A stretch of 64,000 bases of DNA from Candidatus Phytoplasma ziziphi (lineage in GTDB: Bacteria; Bacillota_I; Bacilli_A; Acholeplasmatales; Acholeplasmataceae), in NCBI RefSeq assembly GCF_003640545.1, contig NZ_CP025121.1:186001-250000 (forward strand). The letters run 5' to 3'. Within the stretch, counting starts at the first letter, position 1. Every line of letters starts with the position of its first letter. Positions 38,080 to 45,701 of this stretch are shown piece by piece. The notes below the pieces were generated by a model. That model made no database searches. It had not been told where the DNA came from and saw only the letters and a program-made list of their open reading frames with translations. A program made the position numbers and the translations under genes.

Positions 38080-38939
38080 TTTAAAACTCCTTTTTGAGAT
38101 TGATTTAAATTATTATGAGTCAAATCTAAATTATAAAATTGGCACATTTTTTTGAGTTTATTAATGATACGAAGGGCTTTTAGAATTTGATTATTATCAT
38201 TAGTAATTTTTAAATGTTCTGACAATTGTGAAGGATTTAAATTACTACTAATAAAAGTAATTAATCCTTTTTCTTGACGAGCGTTTAAAAGAGGATATAA
38301 AATATCATCGCGAAAATAAATGCTTAAATTTTCCGCTCCCAAATCATCTAAGAATAAATAAGGAATATTTCTTAAATGATCCATTTTGTTATTTAATTCT
38401 TCATCAAACCATCCTGGCTTAAATTGTCTAGGTAAATCTGGAAGGAAAAGAAACAAAAAATCTTTTTTTTCTTTAAGAAAATATTGCATTATTAATTTAA
38501 AGAAAAATGTTTTACCAGTATTAAAATCGCCATAAAGATATAAACTAGGTTTTGTTTGTTCACTTTCGAAATAATTCCAATATTTTTTAATAATCTTGTT
38601 ATTTGTAAAATTGGCTATATTCATCGTTTTTAATTTTTCTAAATTCAAACTTTGATTAAATAAAGAATGGATTTTTTGAAGCTTATTTTGAAAATGATAA
38701 AATATAATTTGATCTGTCTCTTTATAAAACATCTGCATATATGATTTCTTTTTTAAAATCAATTGATAACCAAAAGGTGTTTCTTTTTTAGCTTTTAAAT
38801 ATTTTCCGATAGTGATTAAATCTTCTTCATGATAATCTTTACCATAAACCCAACCTTTTAATTCAAGTGAAGTTTTGATTTTATTTTTAATTTCTTCTTG
38901 ATAAGAAAGAATGATTTGATTATTTTGTGTTTTTGTCAT
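38076..38939 (-). CDS. DnaC/DnaI-like helicase loader
   Basis: The 287-residue AAA+ protein has Walker A LYLYGDFNTGKTFFF, Walker B PYLFLDDLGAEN, sensor 1 TFISSNLNPSQL. These match the DnaC/DnaI/IstB helicase-loader group. Phytoplasma PMUs usually carry such a gene with dnaB. Here dnaB is absent, so it would have to load the chromosomal helicase. It overlaps its upstream neighbour by 20 bases. Confidence 0.8.
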   Translation of the reverse strand: MTKTQNNQIILSYQEEIKNKIKTSLELKGWVYGKDYHEEDLITIGKYLKAKKETPFGYQLILKKKSYMQMFYKETDQIIFYHFQNKLQKIHSLFNQSLNLEKLKTMNIANFTNNKIIKKYWNYFESEQTKPSLYLYGDFNTGKTFFFKLIMQYFLKEKKDFLFLFLPDLPRQFKPGWFDEELNNKMDHLRNIPYLFLDDLGAENLSIYFRDDILYPLLNARQEKGLITFISSNLNPSQLSEHLKITNDNNQILKALRIINKLKKMCQFYNLDLTHNNLNQSQKGVLK

Positions 38940-39336
38940 CAGATATCATTATCTCTCCAAAAAGTTTTTTTCGGTTTCTTTCAATTAAATCATCCCAACC
39001 ATCTTCTTGAGGTGCTTCTCCAAAAACTTGTTGATATAATTTTTCATTTAAAGCGACCATTGTATTTATTTCAGGTTCTTGTTTTAAATATAAAATTTTC
39101 TTTTGAAGATCAAAAGTATATTTCTTAGTCATTTGTAAATTCATTTGAATTTTAAAAGGTGGACTTTTTATTTTTTTCAAAATTACCAGTATTTCATAAA
39201 GGTCAGCATAATTAAGATATAAAGTTTGGTTATTCACGTTATAATTAGTTTTTTGATTAAATAAACGAATTTTAAAATAATTTTGTTGAATTAAAAAATT
39301 AATGATTTCTTTTAAACCATATAAATATTTATTCAT
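38920..39336 (-). CDS. First gene of the PMU operon, unknown
   Basis: The 138-residue protein is mixed alpha/beta with an acidic C-terminus (EDGWDDLIERNRKKLFGE). Its place before the helicase loader recalls DnaD-like initiators, but I see no clear DnaD motif. AAGGAGA lies ten bases before the ATG. It is the first gene after the repeat-rich leader. Confidence 0.5.
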   Translation of the reverse strand: MNKYLYGLKEIINFLIQQNYFKIRLFNQKTNYNVNNQTLYLNYADLYEILVILKKIKSPPFKIQMNLQMTKKYTFDLQKKILYLKQEPEINTMVALNEKLYQQVFGEAPQEDGWDDLIERNRKKLFGEIMISDDKNTK

Positions 39337-39356
39337 TTTTGAAATCTCCTTTTTCA

Positions 39357-39422
39357 GTTTGACTTATTTCGAAACAAAAAAAATAAGTCAAACTATTTTT
39401 TTAATAAATAGTTGACTTATTT
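39357..39422 (-). promoter_or_regulatory. Three-part inverted repeat in the PMU operon leader
   Basis: Segment 39381-39398 can pair with 39357-39369 (13 bp) or with 39406-39422 (17 bp with one bulged A), so the two hairpins exclude each other. They lie between the terminal repeat and the ribosome site of the first operon gene. This is the layout of an attenuator, or of a set of protein-binding sites sharing the core TTGACTTATTT. Confidence 0.6.
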
Positions 39423-39450
39423 TAACTTTCCAACTGGTTCCATTTTAGTG
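39401..39450 (-). repeat. Right terminal inverted repeat of the inner PMU-like unit
   Basis: The reverse complement of this stretch matches 30866-30922 through AACCAGTTGGAAAGTT and CTATTTATTAA, with small gaps. Confidence 0.75.
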
Positions 39451-39460
39451 AAGCGGGACA

Positions 39461-39952
39461 ATGCCGAATATTTATAGTGCACGAACATCCACAGCTAACG
39501 CACAAGAAAACACAGCTCAGGCACAAGCAAAAACAGCTTTGGCACAAAAATACACAGTTATGGCACAAAGATACAACACAGCTTACACAACTAATGTACA
39601 AAGTTACACAACTAATGCAAAAGGATACACAGCTATAGCACAAGAAAACACAGCTAACGCACAAAGAGCTCTCCAACAAGCCAAAACAAACAAAGAACCA
39701 TTATTTACTTTAACAACACAAGAAATAACCAAAACAACAGGGCCAAATAAAGAAACCCAAAAAACCCTTTTATATAACATAGACTACAACCTTAAAGACT
39801 TTGTAGACTATATAAACAAATTAGATTTAACAAAAGACCCAAATAAAGAACATTTAGAAAAAATAAGAAAATTTATAAATGATTACGCTTTTACTAAATA
39901 TTCAGTCGCAAATCTTGATAATCATATAGACATAAACGAAAATCTATTATAA
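39461..39952 (+). CDS. Protein with seven-residue tandem repeats
   Basis: The 163-residue protein has about eight units of a seven-residue repeat (such as TANAQEN, TAQAQAK, TALAQKY) at residues 11-70, then a soluble helical domain (NIDYNLKDFVDYINKLDL). The ATG lies 11 bases beyond the terminal repeat and has only a weak site, so the gene may have been cut at its 5' end. The repeats would form an alanine/glutamine-rich helical rod. No family recognised. Confidence 0.5.
   Translation: MPNIYSARTSTANAQENTAQAQAKTALAQKYTVMAQRYNTAYTTNVQSYTTNAKGYTAIAQENTANAQRALQQAKTNKEPLFTLTTQEITKTTGPNKETQKTLLYNIDYNLKDFVDYINKLDLTKDPNKEHLEKIRKFINDYAFTKYSVANLDNHIDINENLL
39491..39670 (+). repeat. 21-bp tandem repeat array
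   Basis: Eight 21-base units plus one 12-base partial unit (39575-39586). Consensus is close to ACAGCTAATGCACAAGAATAC, one seven-codon unit. Copies differ at several positions, so the array is not recent. Confidence 0.85.
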
Positions 39953-40502
39953 ATAAACACAAAAGAAATATAACAACATAAGGAGGACACCCATTGACAA
40001 TCAAGGGACTAAAAAATAAAAGGTAGCTATATTTTAGTACCCCCCATTTTAAAAAAATTAGAATTATTTAAAAATATAAAAAGGTAGCAATATTTTTAAA
40101 TAAAAGTTATTAACCCCTTGTCTGCATTCTAAAATGTGGGCTCTACTTGTAGCTAAAAATGACATATAAAATGACATATAAAACAATACAAAAATAATAC
40201 AAAAACAATATCAAAAAAGATATAAAATAATTCAAAAATAATACCTTTTATATCCCAAAAGACATTCAAATATGGTATAATTTATATGAATTAAATTAAA
40301 TTTAAAGCAATTTTTTTTATTAATTCCATTCGCTCTTTCTTATTATTTAGTATTATTTTTTTCTCCTATGTTTTTGAATAAAATTACTTATTTCCGTGTA
40401 CGCGTTCAATGTTTGTTTTTTTCATTATAAATAATGCTTTAAATGTCTTTCTATACGTCTTTTTTTTAAAATAAGAACGTGGCCGTGTATTAACTTATCC
40501 CA

Positions 40503-40667
40503 TTTTCTATTTAAAAAAATAAAATTTTTTTTAAAATAGGGGAGAAAAGGGATTTTTAAAATCAAATCCAATCCAAAATCAGTTTTTTTATTGTTAACAT
40601 TTTATTTTTTTAAATAGAAAAGAAAAAAAACATTTAATAATAGGGATTTTTAAAATCAAATCCAATC
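40503..40667. repeat. 23-bp inverted repeat interleaved with a 26-bp direct repeat
   Basis: Arms 40503-40525 and 40599-40621 are perfect complements. A 26-base direct repeat (AGGGATTTTTAAAATCAAAT and on) occurs at 40548-40573 inside the loop and again at 40642-40667 outside. This resembles the repeat layout of replicon origins or of duplicated insertion ends. Confidence 0.7.
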
Positions 40668-40806
40668 AAAAAATCACATTTTTTTTTTTTTTTCAATTTT
40701 ATTGTTGAAAAAAATAATTTTTATGTTATAGTTAATACATAAAATAAATAATTTAAGTTTTTTCAATTTTAGTAATTTTGAAAAAGGTTTAAATTATTAA
40801 AGCGCT

Positions 40807-40977
40807 ACCTTTAAAGATTGGCAAACTTTTCTCAAATTACCAAAAGAATAACAAGACCAAAAAACTAACGATAGCATGCAAAACAAAATTATTTTCATTA
40901 CTCGTAATATCAAATTAGCACAACAATTACTTGATGATAAGAATTACGAAATCGACAAACTTGAAAATAAAAAATAA
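40807..40977 (+). pseudogene. Short coding relic
   Basis: A frame reading TFKDWQTFLKLPKE, a stop, then MQNKIIFITRNIKLAQQLLD and a charged tail. The part from the ATG at 40876 is 33 codons. The content looks like the C-terminus of a real protein, but I do not recognise it. A terminator follows directly. Confidence 0.4.
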
Positions 40978-40991
40978 TAACTTTAATCATA

Positions 40992-41022
40992 AAGAATTAG
41001 ATTAACCTCTAATTCTTTTTTT
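40992..41022 (+). terminator. Rho-independent terminator
   Basis: AAGAATTAGA (40992-41001) and TCTAATTCTT (41008-41017) pair around TTAACC, followed by a T run. It lies between the relic and the dam pseudogene. Confidence 0.75.
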
Positions 41023-41060
41023 TATTATACAAATCCAAAAAAGAAAGGAAGGTGAGCCTA

Positions 41061-41568
41061 ATGAACAAAACCAAAATTAAACCATTTGTCAAATGGTCTG
41101 GAGATAAAACACAATTATTAAATTTTTTAAACATCATCATGGATATTGAATATAAAACATATTACGAACCATTTCTTGGTGGCGGTAGCGTCTTTTTAGA
41201 TTTATTACCTTCCAAAGCTGTCCATTTCTGATATTAATGAAGAACTAATAACAGCATGGAAAATTTTAAAAACCAATTCTGATGATGTCCTCCAATTATT
41301 AAAAGAATATGTCGAAAAACTAAATAACGAAAAAGAAGCCTTTTATTATCAATTACGTAATGAAAACATTACTTTATTAGATGATATCCATAAAACTGCA
41401 AGATTTCTTTTTCTCAATAAAACTTGTTTCAATGGACTTTATCGTGTCAATTCCAAAAATCAATTTAATACTCCTTTTAACAAGAAAACTAATATTTCAT
41501 TATCTAACATTATGAATCAAAATAATTTAAAAGAATTTATCTCTTTTTTAAACAACAATGTTATGTAA
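41061..41568 (+). pseudogene. dam: DNA adenine methylase (D12 class), frameshifted and truncated
   Basis: The first frame has IKPFVKWSGDKTQLL and YYEPFLGGGSVFLDL (SAM motif) and ends at TGA 41229-41231. After removal of one C in GTCC the reading continues as AVISDINEELI, then ARFLFLNKTCFNGLYRVNSK. The catalytic DPPY block and the rest are missing. Dam-type methylases are common PMU genes; this one is dead. A GGAAGGTGA ribosome site still precedes the ATG. Confidence 0.85.
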
Positions 41569-41569
41569 T

Positions 41570-41659
41570 CTAATCGCGAACATTGAAAATTTTTTCAATA
41601 ATTGTAGAAATTAATTCAATATATATTTTTGTGTTTGCATGTTGATAATTTATCTTCAT
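41570..41659 (-). CDS. 29-residue frame with strong ribosome site
   Basis: MKINYQHANTKIYIELISTI continues to a TAG, with AAAGGAGAAGAA directly before the ATG. Such a short frame with a good site could be the 5' remnant of a longer gene. No family recognised. Confidence 0.3.
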   Translation of the reverse strand: MKINYQHANTKIYIELISTIIEKIFNVRD

Positions 41660-42077
41660 TTCTTCTCCTTTGATTCCAAGTTTTGACAATAAAAAAAGTC
41701 AAACTCAAATTTTAGCTTTTTGAGCTGTACTTTTAGCGGTAATTTGGATTATTACGTTTATTTTTGACTTTGGTAATCAAAAAAAATCAAAACAAAATAA
41801 AACAAATCTTGAATAAATAAACGTTTAAACAGTGATGTTTCAAGGATTCCGCGAAAATAGGTATTAAATTAACAGCCGTATGTTTGGAAACTTGCTCGTA
41901 CAGTCATGTGTGAGACCATATATAATAGATGCGAATCAAAACGCATATGATTTATCACGATCATTATAACACTAAGCAAAAAAATGTTTAAATAAATTTA
42001 ATAAAAATTAATTTTTGGTGAAGCTATTATGAACCTAAGAAATCAAAAAAATACCTTAATTAATATTAAATTCTTAT
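41660..42077. other. Gap with a possible group II intron relic
   Basis: No gene. The part at 41690-41780 is AT-rich with short GTCAAA repeats. The part from 41840 to 41960 has a more balanced composition and a domain V-like sequence (separate entry). Confidence 0.5.
41873..41940 (+). ncRNA. Possible group II intron 3' end (domain V relic)
   Basis: AGCCGTATG, then GGAAAC, then CTCGTACAGTC follow the order and spacing of bacterial intron domain V (AGCCGTATG ... GAAA ... CGTACGGTTC), with the catalytic AGC triad present. A downstream stretch could be domain VI. No reverse transcriptase is nearby, and the stem has mismatches, so at best this is a relic. Confidence 0.35.
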
Positions 42078-43073
42078 TTATTTTATTTTTTCAACGAAAT
42101 AATTTACAATACGTATGATAATCACTAAAATTGCTAAGAATATCATCACAAAGGCTTCAAATAAAAACCAAACTAAAAGCCATTCGCATTTTTTAGGTAT
42201 TTTCTGTTCAATAAAACGATCTAGTTGATTTAAAGTATTAATCCAAACTAAGCTATATAATATCAAATAAAATAACGATTCTAATAATCCTAAAAGTAAA
42301 ACAATTAGATTATTACTACTTAAGATATAAGATAAAAAAGATGTAGCAGAAAAAAAACTAATGATAAATAGTTTTTTTAGCCAAATATGAAATTTCGTGT
42401 TAACTTTTATTTTATTAGCTCTATATAAATAACTTACAAAAAAAATCACTATAAAGCTTATCAAAAAAGGTAACAAAACAAATAATAATAAAAAATATTT
42501 TAAAATGATTTGTGATAAATTCGATTTTACAAATTGAGTTGTTAATAACTTATATTCTACAAGATAAAGGCAAGCAAAATATACTCCCCATGCAATAGCC
42601 AAAAAGAGCGAAAATAATAAGCAAATCCAACTAGAAAAAAAATATACATCTACAAAACAATAAAACAAAAAACGTATGAAATAAAATAAAAATATAACGA
42701 CTATTGTTAAAAACCAAATATTACATAATTTATCCTTTTGACAAGAAAGCAAAAAGTAAATAGCAATATTTGTCGATAAGATGAGAATGCCAATCAAGCT
42801 ATATAACCTATAAAAAACACTTTTATGAGATATAACGGTCTTTGATTTATTTTTTTGAAAAATATTTTCTTTTGATTGATTAATTTTATCAATGTTTTTA
42901 TGAATAAATTTATTTTGTTTTTGATCGTAATGGTTATTAATATAAGTTTTGAAATTTTGTTTATAAAACTTATTTGAAGGATTGATCATAAAATCCAAAT
43001 ATTTAGTTTTTATAATGATATATAAAGCAAGACAACCAACAACAAAATTAATCCCTAAATAATAATAATTCAT
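42078..43073 (-). CDS. Multi-pass membrane protein, unknown
   Basis: The 331-residue protein has an N-terminal helix (LGINFVVGCLALYIII), a charged cytoplasmic loop and then about seven hydrophobic helices between residues 90 and 325. No transporter motif is visible. It lies in the island on the minus strand, and may be an intact cargo gene. Codon use and AT content match the neighbours. Confidence 0.6.
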   Translation of the reverse strand: MNYYYLGINFVVGCLALYIIIKTKYLDFMINPSNKFYKQNFKTYINNHYDQKQNKFIHKNIDKINQSKENIFQKNKSKTVISHKSVFYRLYSLIGILILSTNIAIYFLLSCQKDKLCNIWFLTIVVIFLFYFIRFLFYCFVDVYFFSSWICLLFSLFLAIAWGVYFACLYLVEYKLLTTQFVKSNLSQIILKYFLLLFVLLPFLISFIVIFFVSYLYRANKIKVNTKFHIWLKKLFIISFFSATSFLSYILSSNNLIVLLLGLLESLFYLILYSLVWINTLNQLDRFIEQKIPKKCEWLLVWFLFEAFVMIFLAILVIIIRIVNYFVEKIK

Positions 43074-43198
43074 TTTTTTAATTTACCACAACCACAATAA
43101 ACAGTTAAGTTTTTTTGGGGTTCCATTTCTAGACCGTGTTTTGGTTGAATCAAATTTATCAGCATATGAGTAGAATTAGTAAAGTTAACTTTGGAGAA
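43074..43198. other. Short non-coding spacer before the 1.1-kb element
   Basis: Contains TTTTTTTGGGGTTCCATTTC, which faintly resembles the inner PMU terminal repeat (GGTTCCATTTTAG). It may be a trace of another end. Otherwise nothing is seen. Confidence 0.35.
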
Positions 43199-43320
43199 GA
43201 CCCGGAATAAACGTTTTTTCAAAATTACCATCAAAAGCAATTCTCAAAAACTAATTACTAATATTATAAATTATTTTTTTTATTTGTCAACATAAAAAAC
43301 ATAAAAAATTAAATTTTTTT
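43199..43320 (+). repeat. Left terminal repeat of the 1.1-kb element (copy B)
   Basis: This stretch matches copy C inverted over about 120 bases with few changes, and its first 60 bases match copy A at 24349. Confidence 0.85.
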
Positions 43321-43530
43321 TATTTTGTGCGCGCTGGCTTCAAAAACCGCCTAAAATAGGTTATTTTTTTTCAAAAAATATTTAATAAAAATATTTAAAA
43401 ATATTTAATTTTTGTAAAGCGGCTTAACCACCTAAAAACGTTATTTTTTACAAATAATATATTAAATTTTTAAAAAATCGCCTAAAATATATTATTTTTT
43501 TAAAAAAATATATTAATAAAAAAAAATAAT

Positions 43531-43585
43531 ATCTTACATCTTATATCTTATTTTATCAAATACTCTAAAAAGTAAGATGTAAGAT
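43531..43585. repeat. Stem-loop of the ATCTTACATCTTA family, copy 1
   Basis: Arms 43531-43543 and 43573-43585 pair over 13 bases with a 29-base loop. A lone third arm lies at 43637-43649. Confidence 0.75.
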
Positions 43586-43759
43586 TTTAAATTTTTTTTT
43601 ATTTTTAAATTTAAATATATAAAAAAAAAAAAAAAGATCTTACATCTTATATATCTAGTTATTAAAATTAAATTATTATAATGATTTTTTTTATTTAGTC
43701 AACCTTTAAAAGTCATTTTTTAAATATTTTTAAAGATACGTATTTAAGGGCATAAAAAA

Positions 43760-43930
43760 AAAAGACCGAAAAAAACCTGTTCGAAACAAGCTATATATGG
43801 GGTGGCGCGTTTTTTAATATTTTATCCTCATAAAATATTAAGCGTAGCCGTGCTGGGTTGCATAATTAATCGGCGATGAATAACCGTTATTTGGTCTCCA
43901 CACAGTCAAGAAATGATATCATCAGTTAAT
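43760..43930. ncRNA. GC-richer structured island, candidate RNA or origin
   Basis: Composition changes abruptly from AT-only flanks. AGACC (about 43763) can close with GGTCT (about 43901). Inside, AATATTTTAT (43816-43825) pairs with ATAAAATATT around CCTC, extended by GGCGC with GCG and CC. Plus CGG/CCG pairs lie near 43874-43888. No open frame. A small RNA or a single-strand replication origin is possible; strand is not known. Confidence 0.4.
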
Positions 43931-44036
43931 TTTAAAAATAATATTTTACAAAACATTATAGTATTTATTGTTTGTTTGATTTTTTACAGCATACCAATAT
44001 ACATCTATTTTAAAATAACTTAAAAATAAAAAAAAT

Positions 44037-44097
44037 AAAATCTTACATCTTATATTTTATTTTATTAGATATTCTAAAAAGTAAGATGTAAGATTTT
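44037..44097. repeat. Stem-loop of the ATCTTACATCTTA family, copy 2
   Basis: Arms 44037-44052 and 44082-44097 pair over 16 bases with the same 29-base loop as copy 1; the two loops are also similar in sequence. Confidence 0.8.
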
Positions 44098-44164
44098 ATT
44101 TTTTTAAATATATAAATATTTTTTTAAAAAAATAAAGTATTTTAGGCAGTTTTTCGAATCGTTT

Positions 44165-44298
44165 TCAAAAATTAAAAAAAATTAATTTTTTATGTTTTTT
44201 TATGTTAACAAATAAAAAAAATAGTTTATAATTTTAATAATAATTAGTTTTTGAAAATTGCTTTTGATGGTAATTTTGAAAAAATGTTTATTTCGGGA
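44165..44298 (-). repeat. Right terminal repeat (copy C) of element and island
   Basis: The reverse complement begins CCCGAAATAAAC and follows copy B through CAAAATTACCATCAAAAGC to the AACATAAAAAA stretch. It closes both the 1.1-kb element and the 20-kb island. Confidence 0.85.
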
Positions 44299-44432
44299 TA
44301 CCCCAATTAAAAACAATACATCATAAAATAATAGTAATTTTAATAAATAATTTTAAACTAAATTTTATATTTATAAATATAATTAAAAAATCTCAATTCT
44401 TTAATATTTAAAATAACAATAAAGGAAAATAG

Positions 44433-45167
44433 ATGGAAAAATTCCAAAGATTACAAAAAATTTTATCTCAAGCAAATATATCTTCCAGAAGAGATGCTGA
44501 AAAGATGATTTTATCTGGAAAAATTAAAGTAAATGGAAAAATTATTTCTAAATTAGGAGTTAAAGTTAGTACATCTGATATTATTTTAGTAGATGGGCGA
44601 AAAATTTTTTTGAGCCCTTTAGTTTATTTTTTACTATACAAACCTAAAGGTTATTTAACAACTGTTCGAGACGATCGTCAAAGAAAAACAGTTTTAAATT
44701 TATTAAAGTCGCAAGATTTAAACAACCGAGTTTATCCTGTAGGAAGATTAGATTTTTTAACTGAAGGATTATTATTATTAACAAACGATGGTCCTTTAAC
44801 ACATAAATTAACTCATCCTACTTCTTTAATTCCTAAAGAATATCACGTTAAAGTTAATCAAAATTTATCCTCTCGAGATCTAATTTTTTTAAAAAAAGGA
44901 GTTTTGATTGATGATAATTATCTAGCTATTCCAAAATTAGTTGCTTGGCTTAAACCTTCTTATCATAAAGAAAAAAATTTATGGTTAAAAATTATTATCA
45001 CTGAAGGAAAAAATAGACAAATCAGAAAAATGATTTCCGCTTTAGGATTAAAAGTAATCAAATTAATACGTTATCGATATTCTTTTTTAACTTTAGAAAA
45101 AATAAAACTAGGTGAATATCGTGTTTTAAAACAAAAAGAAATTAATCAATTAAAATCATTAGAATAA
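44433..45167 (+). CDS. rluB: Pseudouridine synthase of the RsuA/RluB family
   Basis: The 244-residue protein has an N-terminal S4 domain (LQKILSQANISSRRDAEKMI) and the catalytic motif VYPVGRLDFLTEGLLLLTNDG with the active Asp. ITEGKNRQIRKM and the C-terminal region fit RluB, which modifies 23S rRNA helix 93. RsuA or RluE cannot be fully excluded. AAAGGA precedes the ATG. It is the first core gene to the right of the island. Confidence 0.88.
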   Translation: MEKFQRLQKILSQANISSRRDAEKMILSGKIKVNGKIISKLGVKVSTSDIILVDGRKIFLSPLVYFLLYKPKGYLTTVRDDRQRKTVLNLLKSQDLNNRVYPVGRLDFLTEGLLLLTNDGPLTHKLTHPTSLIPKEYHVKVNQNLSSRDLIFLKKGVLIDDNYLAIPKLVAWLKPSYHKEKNLWLKIIITEGKNRQIRKMISALGLKVIKLIRYRYSFLTLEKIKLGEYRVLKQKEINQLKSLE

Positions 45168-45357
45168 AAAATAATCTTTCTTAAAAAACATTTAAAATAA
45201 AAATTATAATAATTCAGATTCTTTTCCATCTTTAATAAAATAATATTAAAAAAAATAATAATCTTTTTATATATTTTTAATTTAATTTTAAATTTTTTTT
45301 AATAATAATTTCATCTTTTGTCTTTTTATAAATTACTTAAAAAATCTTAATATAAAA

Positions 45358-45383
45358 ATTAACTTGCGAGTTAATCTTTTTTT
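45358..45383 (+). terminator. Rho-independent terminator
   Basis: ATTAACT and AGTTAAT pair around TGCG and are followed by CTTTTTTT. It lies about 190 bases after rluB. Confidence 0.75.
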
Positions 45384-45616
45384 ATAAATATAATTTCGTT
45401 TAATAACAAAATATTTTGAAAAAATTTCAAAATTAAATAAAAAATAATTTTTTTAAATTATAATGATATATAATTTTATTAGTTTTTCGATTAATAAATA
45501 TTACAAATTTTAATTAAAATTTTTTAATTAATTATATATTTTTTTATTATTATCTTAAATATTGCTTAAACAAATAATTTAATTTTTTTAATTATTAATA
45601 AACAATAATTTTTTAG

Positions 45617-45622
45617 TATAAT
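45617..45622 (+). promoter_or_regulatory. Probable -10 box of the transporter operon
   Basis: TATAAT 80 bases before the first transporter gene; no convincing -35 box is seen. It is the best promoter candidate between the terminator and dppF. Confidence 0.4.
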
Positions 45623-45701
45623 AAATTTAATATTTTTTTAATAGTTTTTTATTTAAAAAATTAAAAAAATATATAACAATAGGAAGAGATAGGTATAAGA
45701 A

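Larger units (their letters stand above)
30866..39450. mobile_element. PMU-like unit with inverted terminal repeats
   Basis: An 8.6-kb unit with matching inverted ends contains one co-oriented minus-strand gene run: a 138-residue protein, a DnaC-like loader, a YqaJ nuclease, HU, several small membrane or coiled-coil proteins and a large AAA+ ATPase. This resembles phytoplasma PMUs, but tra5, dnaB, ssb and tmk are absent, so it is a reduced form. Confidence 0.65.
39953..41060. other. Repeat-rich gap between the PMU unit and the dam relic
   Basis: It contains an orphan AAGGAGG site (39980) before an 11-codon frame, a degenerate AAAAGGTAGC(T/A)ATATTTT repeat at about 40018 and 40079, a promoter-like TATAAT (40276-40281), a 23-bp inverted repeat with direct repeats, and a short coding relic ended by a terminator. 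No intact gene is present. Confidence 0.6.
24349..44298. mobile_element. Composite accessory island (PMU-like, degenerate)
   Basis: The 20-kb stretch between the methyltransferase gene and rluB is bounded by inverted copies of one repeat (24349 and 44298). It holds replication and recombination genes, small membrane proteins, several pseudogenes and nested repeat pairs. Gene content resembles phytoplasma potential mobile units. No transposase or integrase is recognisable, so it is probably decayed or mobilised only with help from elsewhere. Confidence 0.65.
43199..44298. mobile_element. Non-coding 1.1-kb element with long terminal inverted repeats
   Basis: Inverted repeats of about 120 bp enclose 840 bases without any gene. 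Inside are three copies of the arm ATCTTACATCTTA (two as complete stem-loops) and a GC-richer island. The structure is that of a MITE or a deleted derivative of the larger island, which has the same end sequence. Confidence 0.65.
45168..45701. other. Gap before the peptide transporter operon
   Basis: AT-rich DNA with the rluB terminator at 45358-45380 and a promoter-like TATAAT at 45617-45622. No gene is seen. Confidence 0.65.

Noticed and set aside
39422-39679. Cysteine-rich minus-strand frame of 85 codons (repeated SCVFLC-type units)
   Set aside because: It is the antisense of the 21-bp tandem repeat that codes for the heptapeptide protein; the cysteines are a by-product of the complement of GCACAA.
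41570-41659. 5' end of a tra5-type transposase
   Set aside because: Only 29 codons, with no helix-turn-helix or DDE motif; there is no basis for the assignment.
43760-43930. tmRNA or RNase P RNA in the GC-richer island
   Set aside because: No tRNA-like end, tag frame or P4 helix sequence could be seen.
43945-43956. AATAATATTTTA as a geminivirus-like nonanucleotide
   Set aside because: It differs from TAATATTAC and such strings are expected by chance in this composition.
24349-44298. Secreted effectors with the phytoplasma sequence-variable mosaic (SVM) signal
   Set aside because: None of the small island proteins shows the typical SVM signal peptide.
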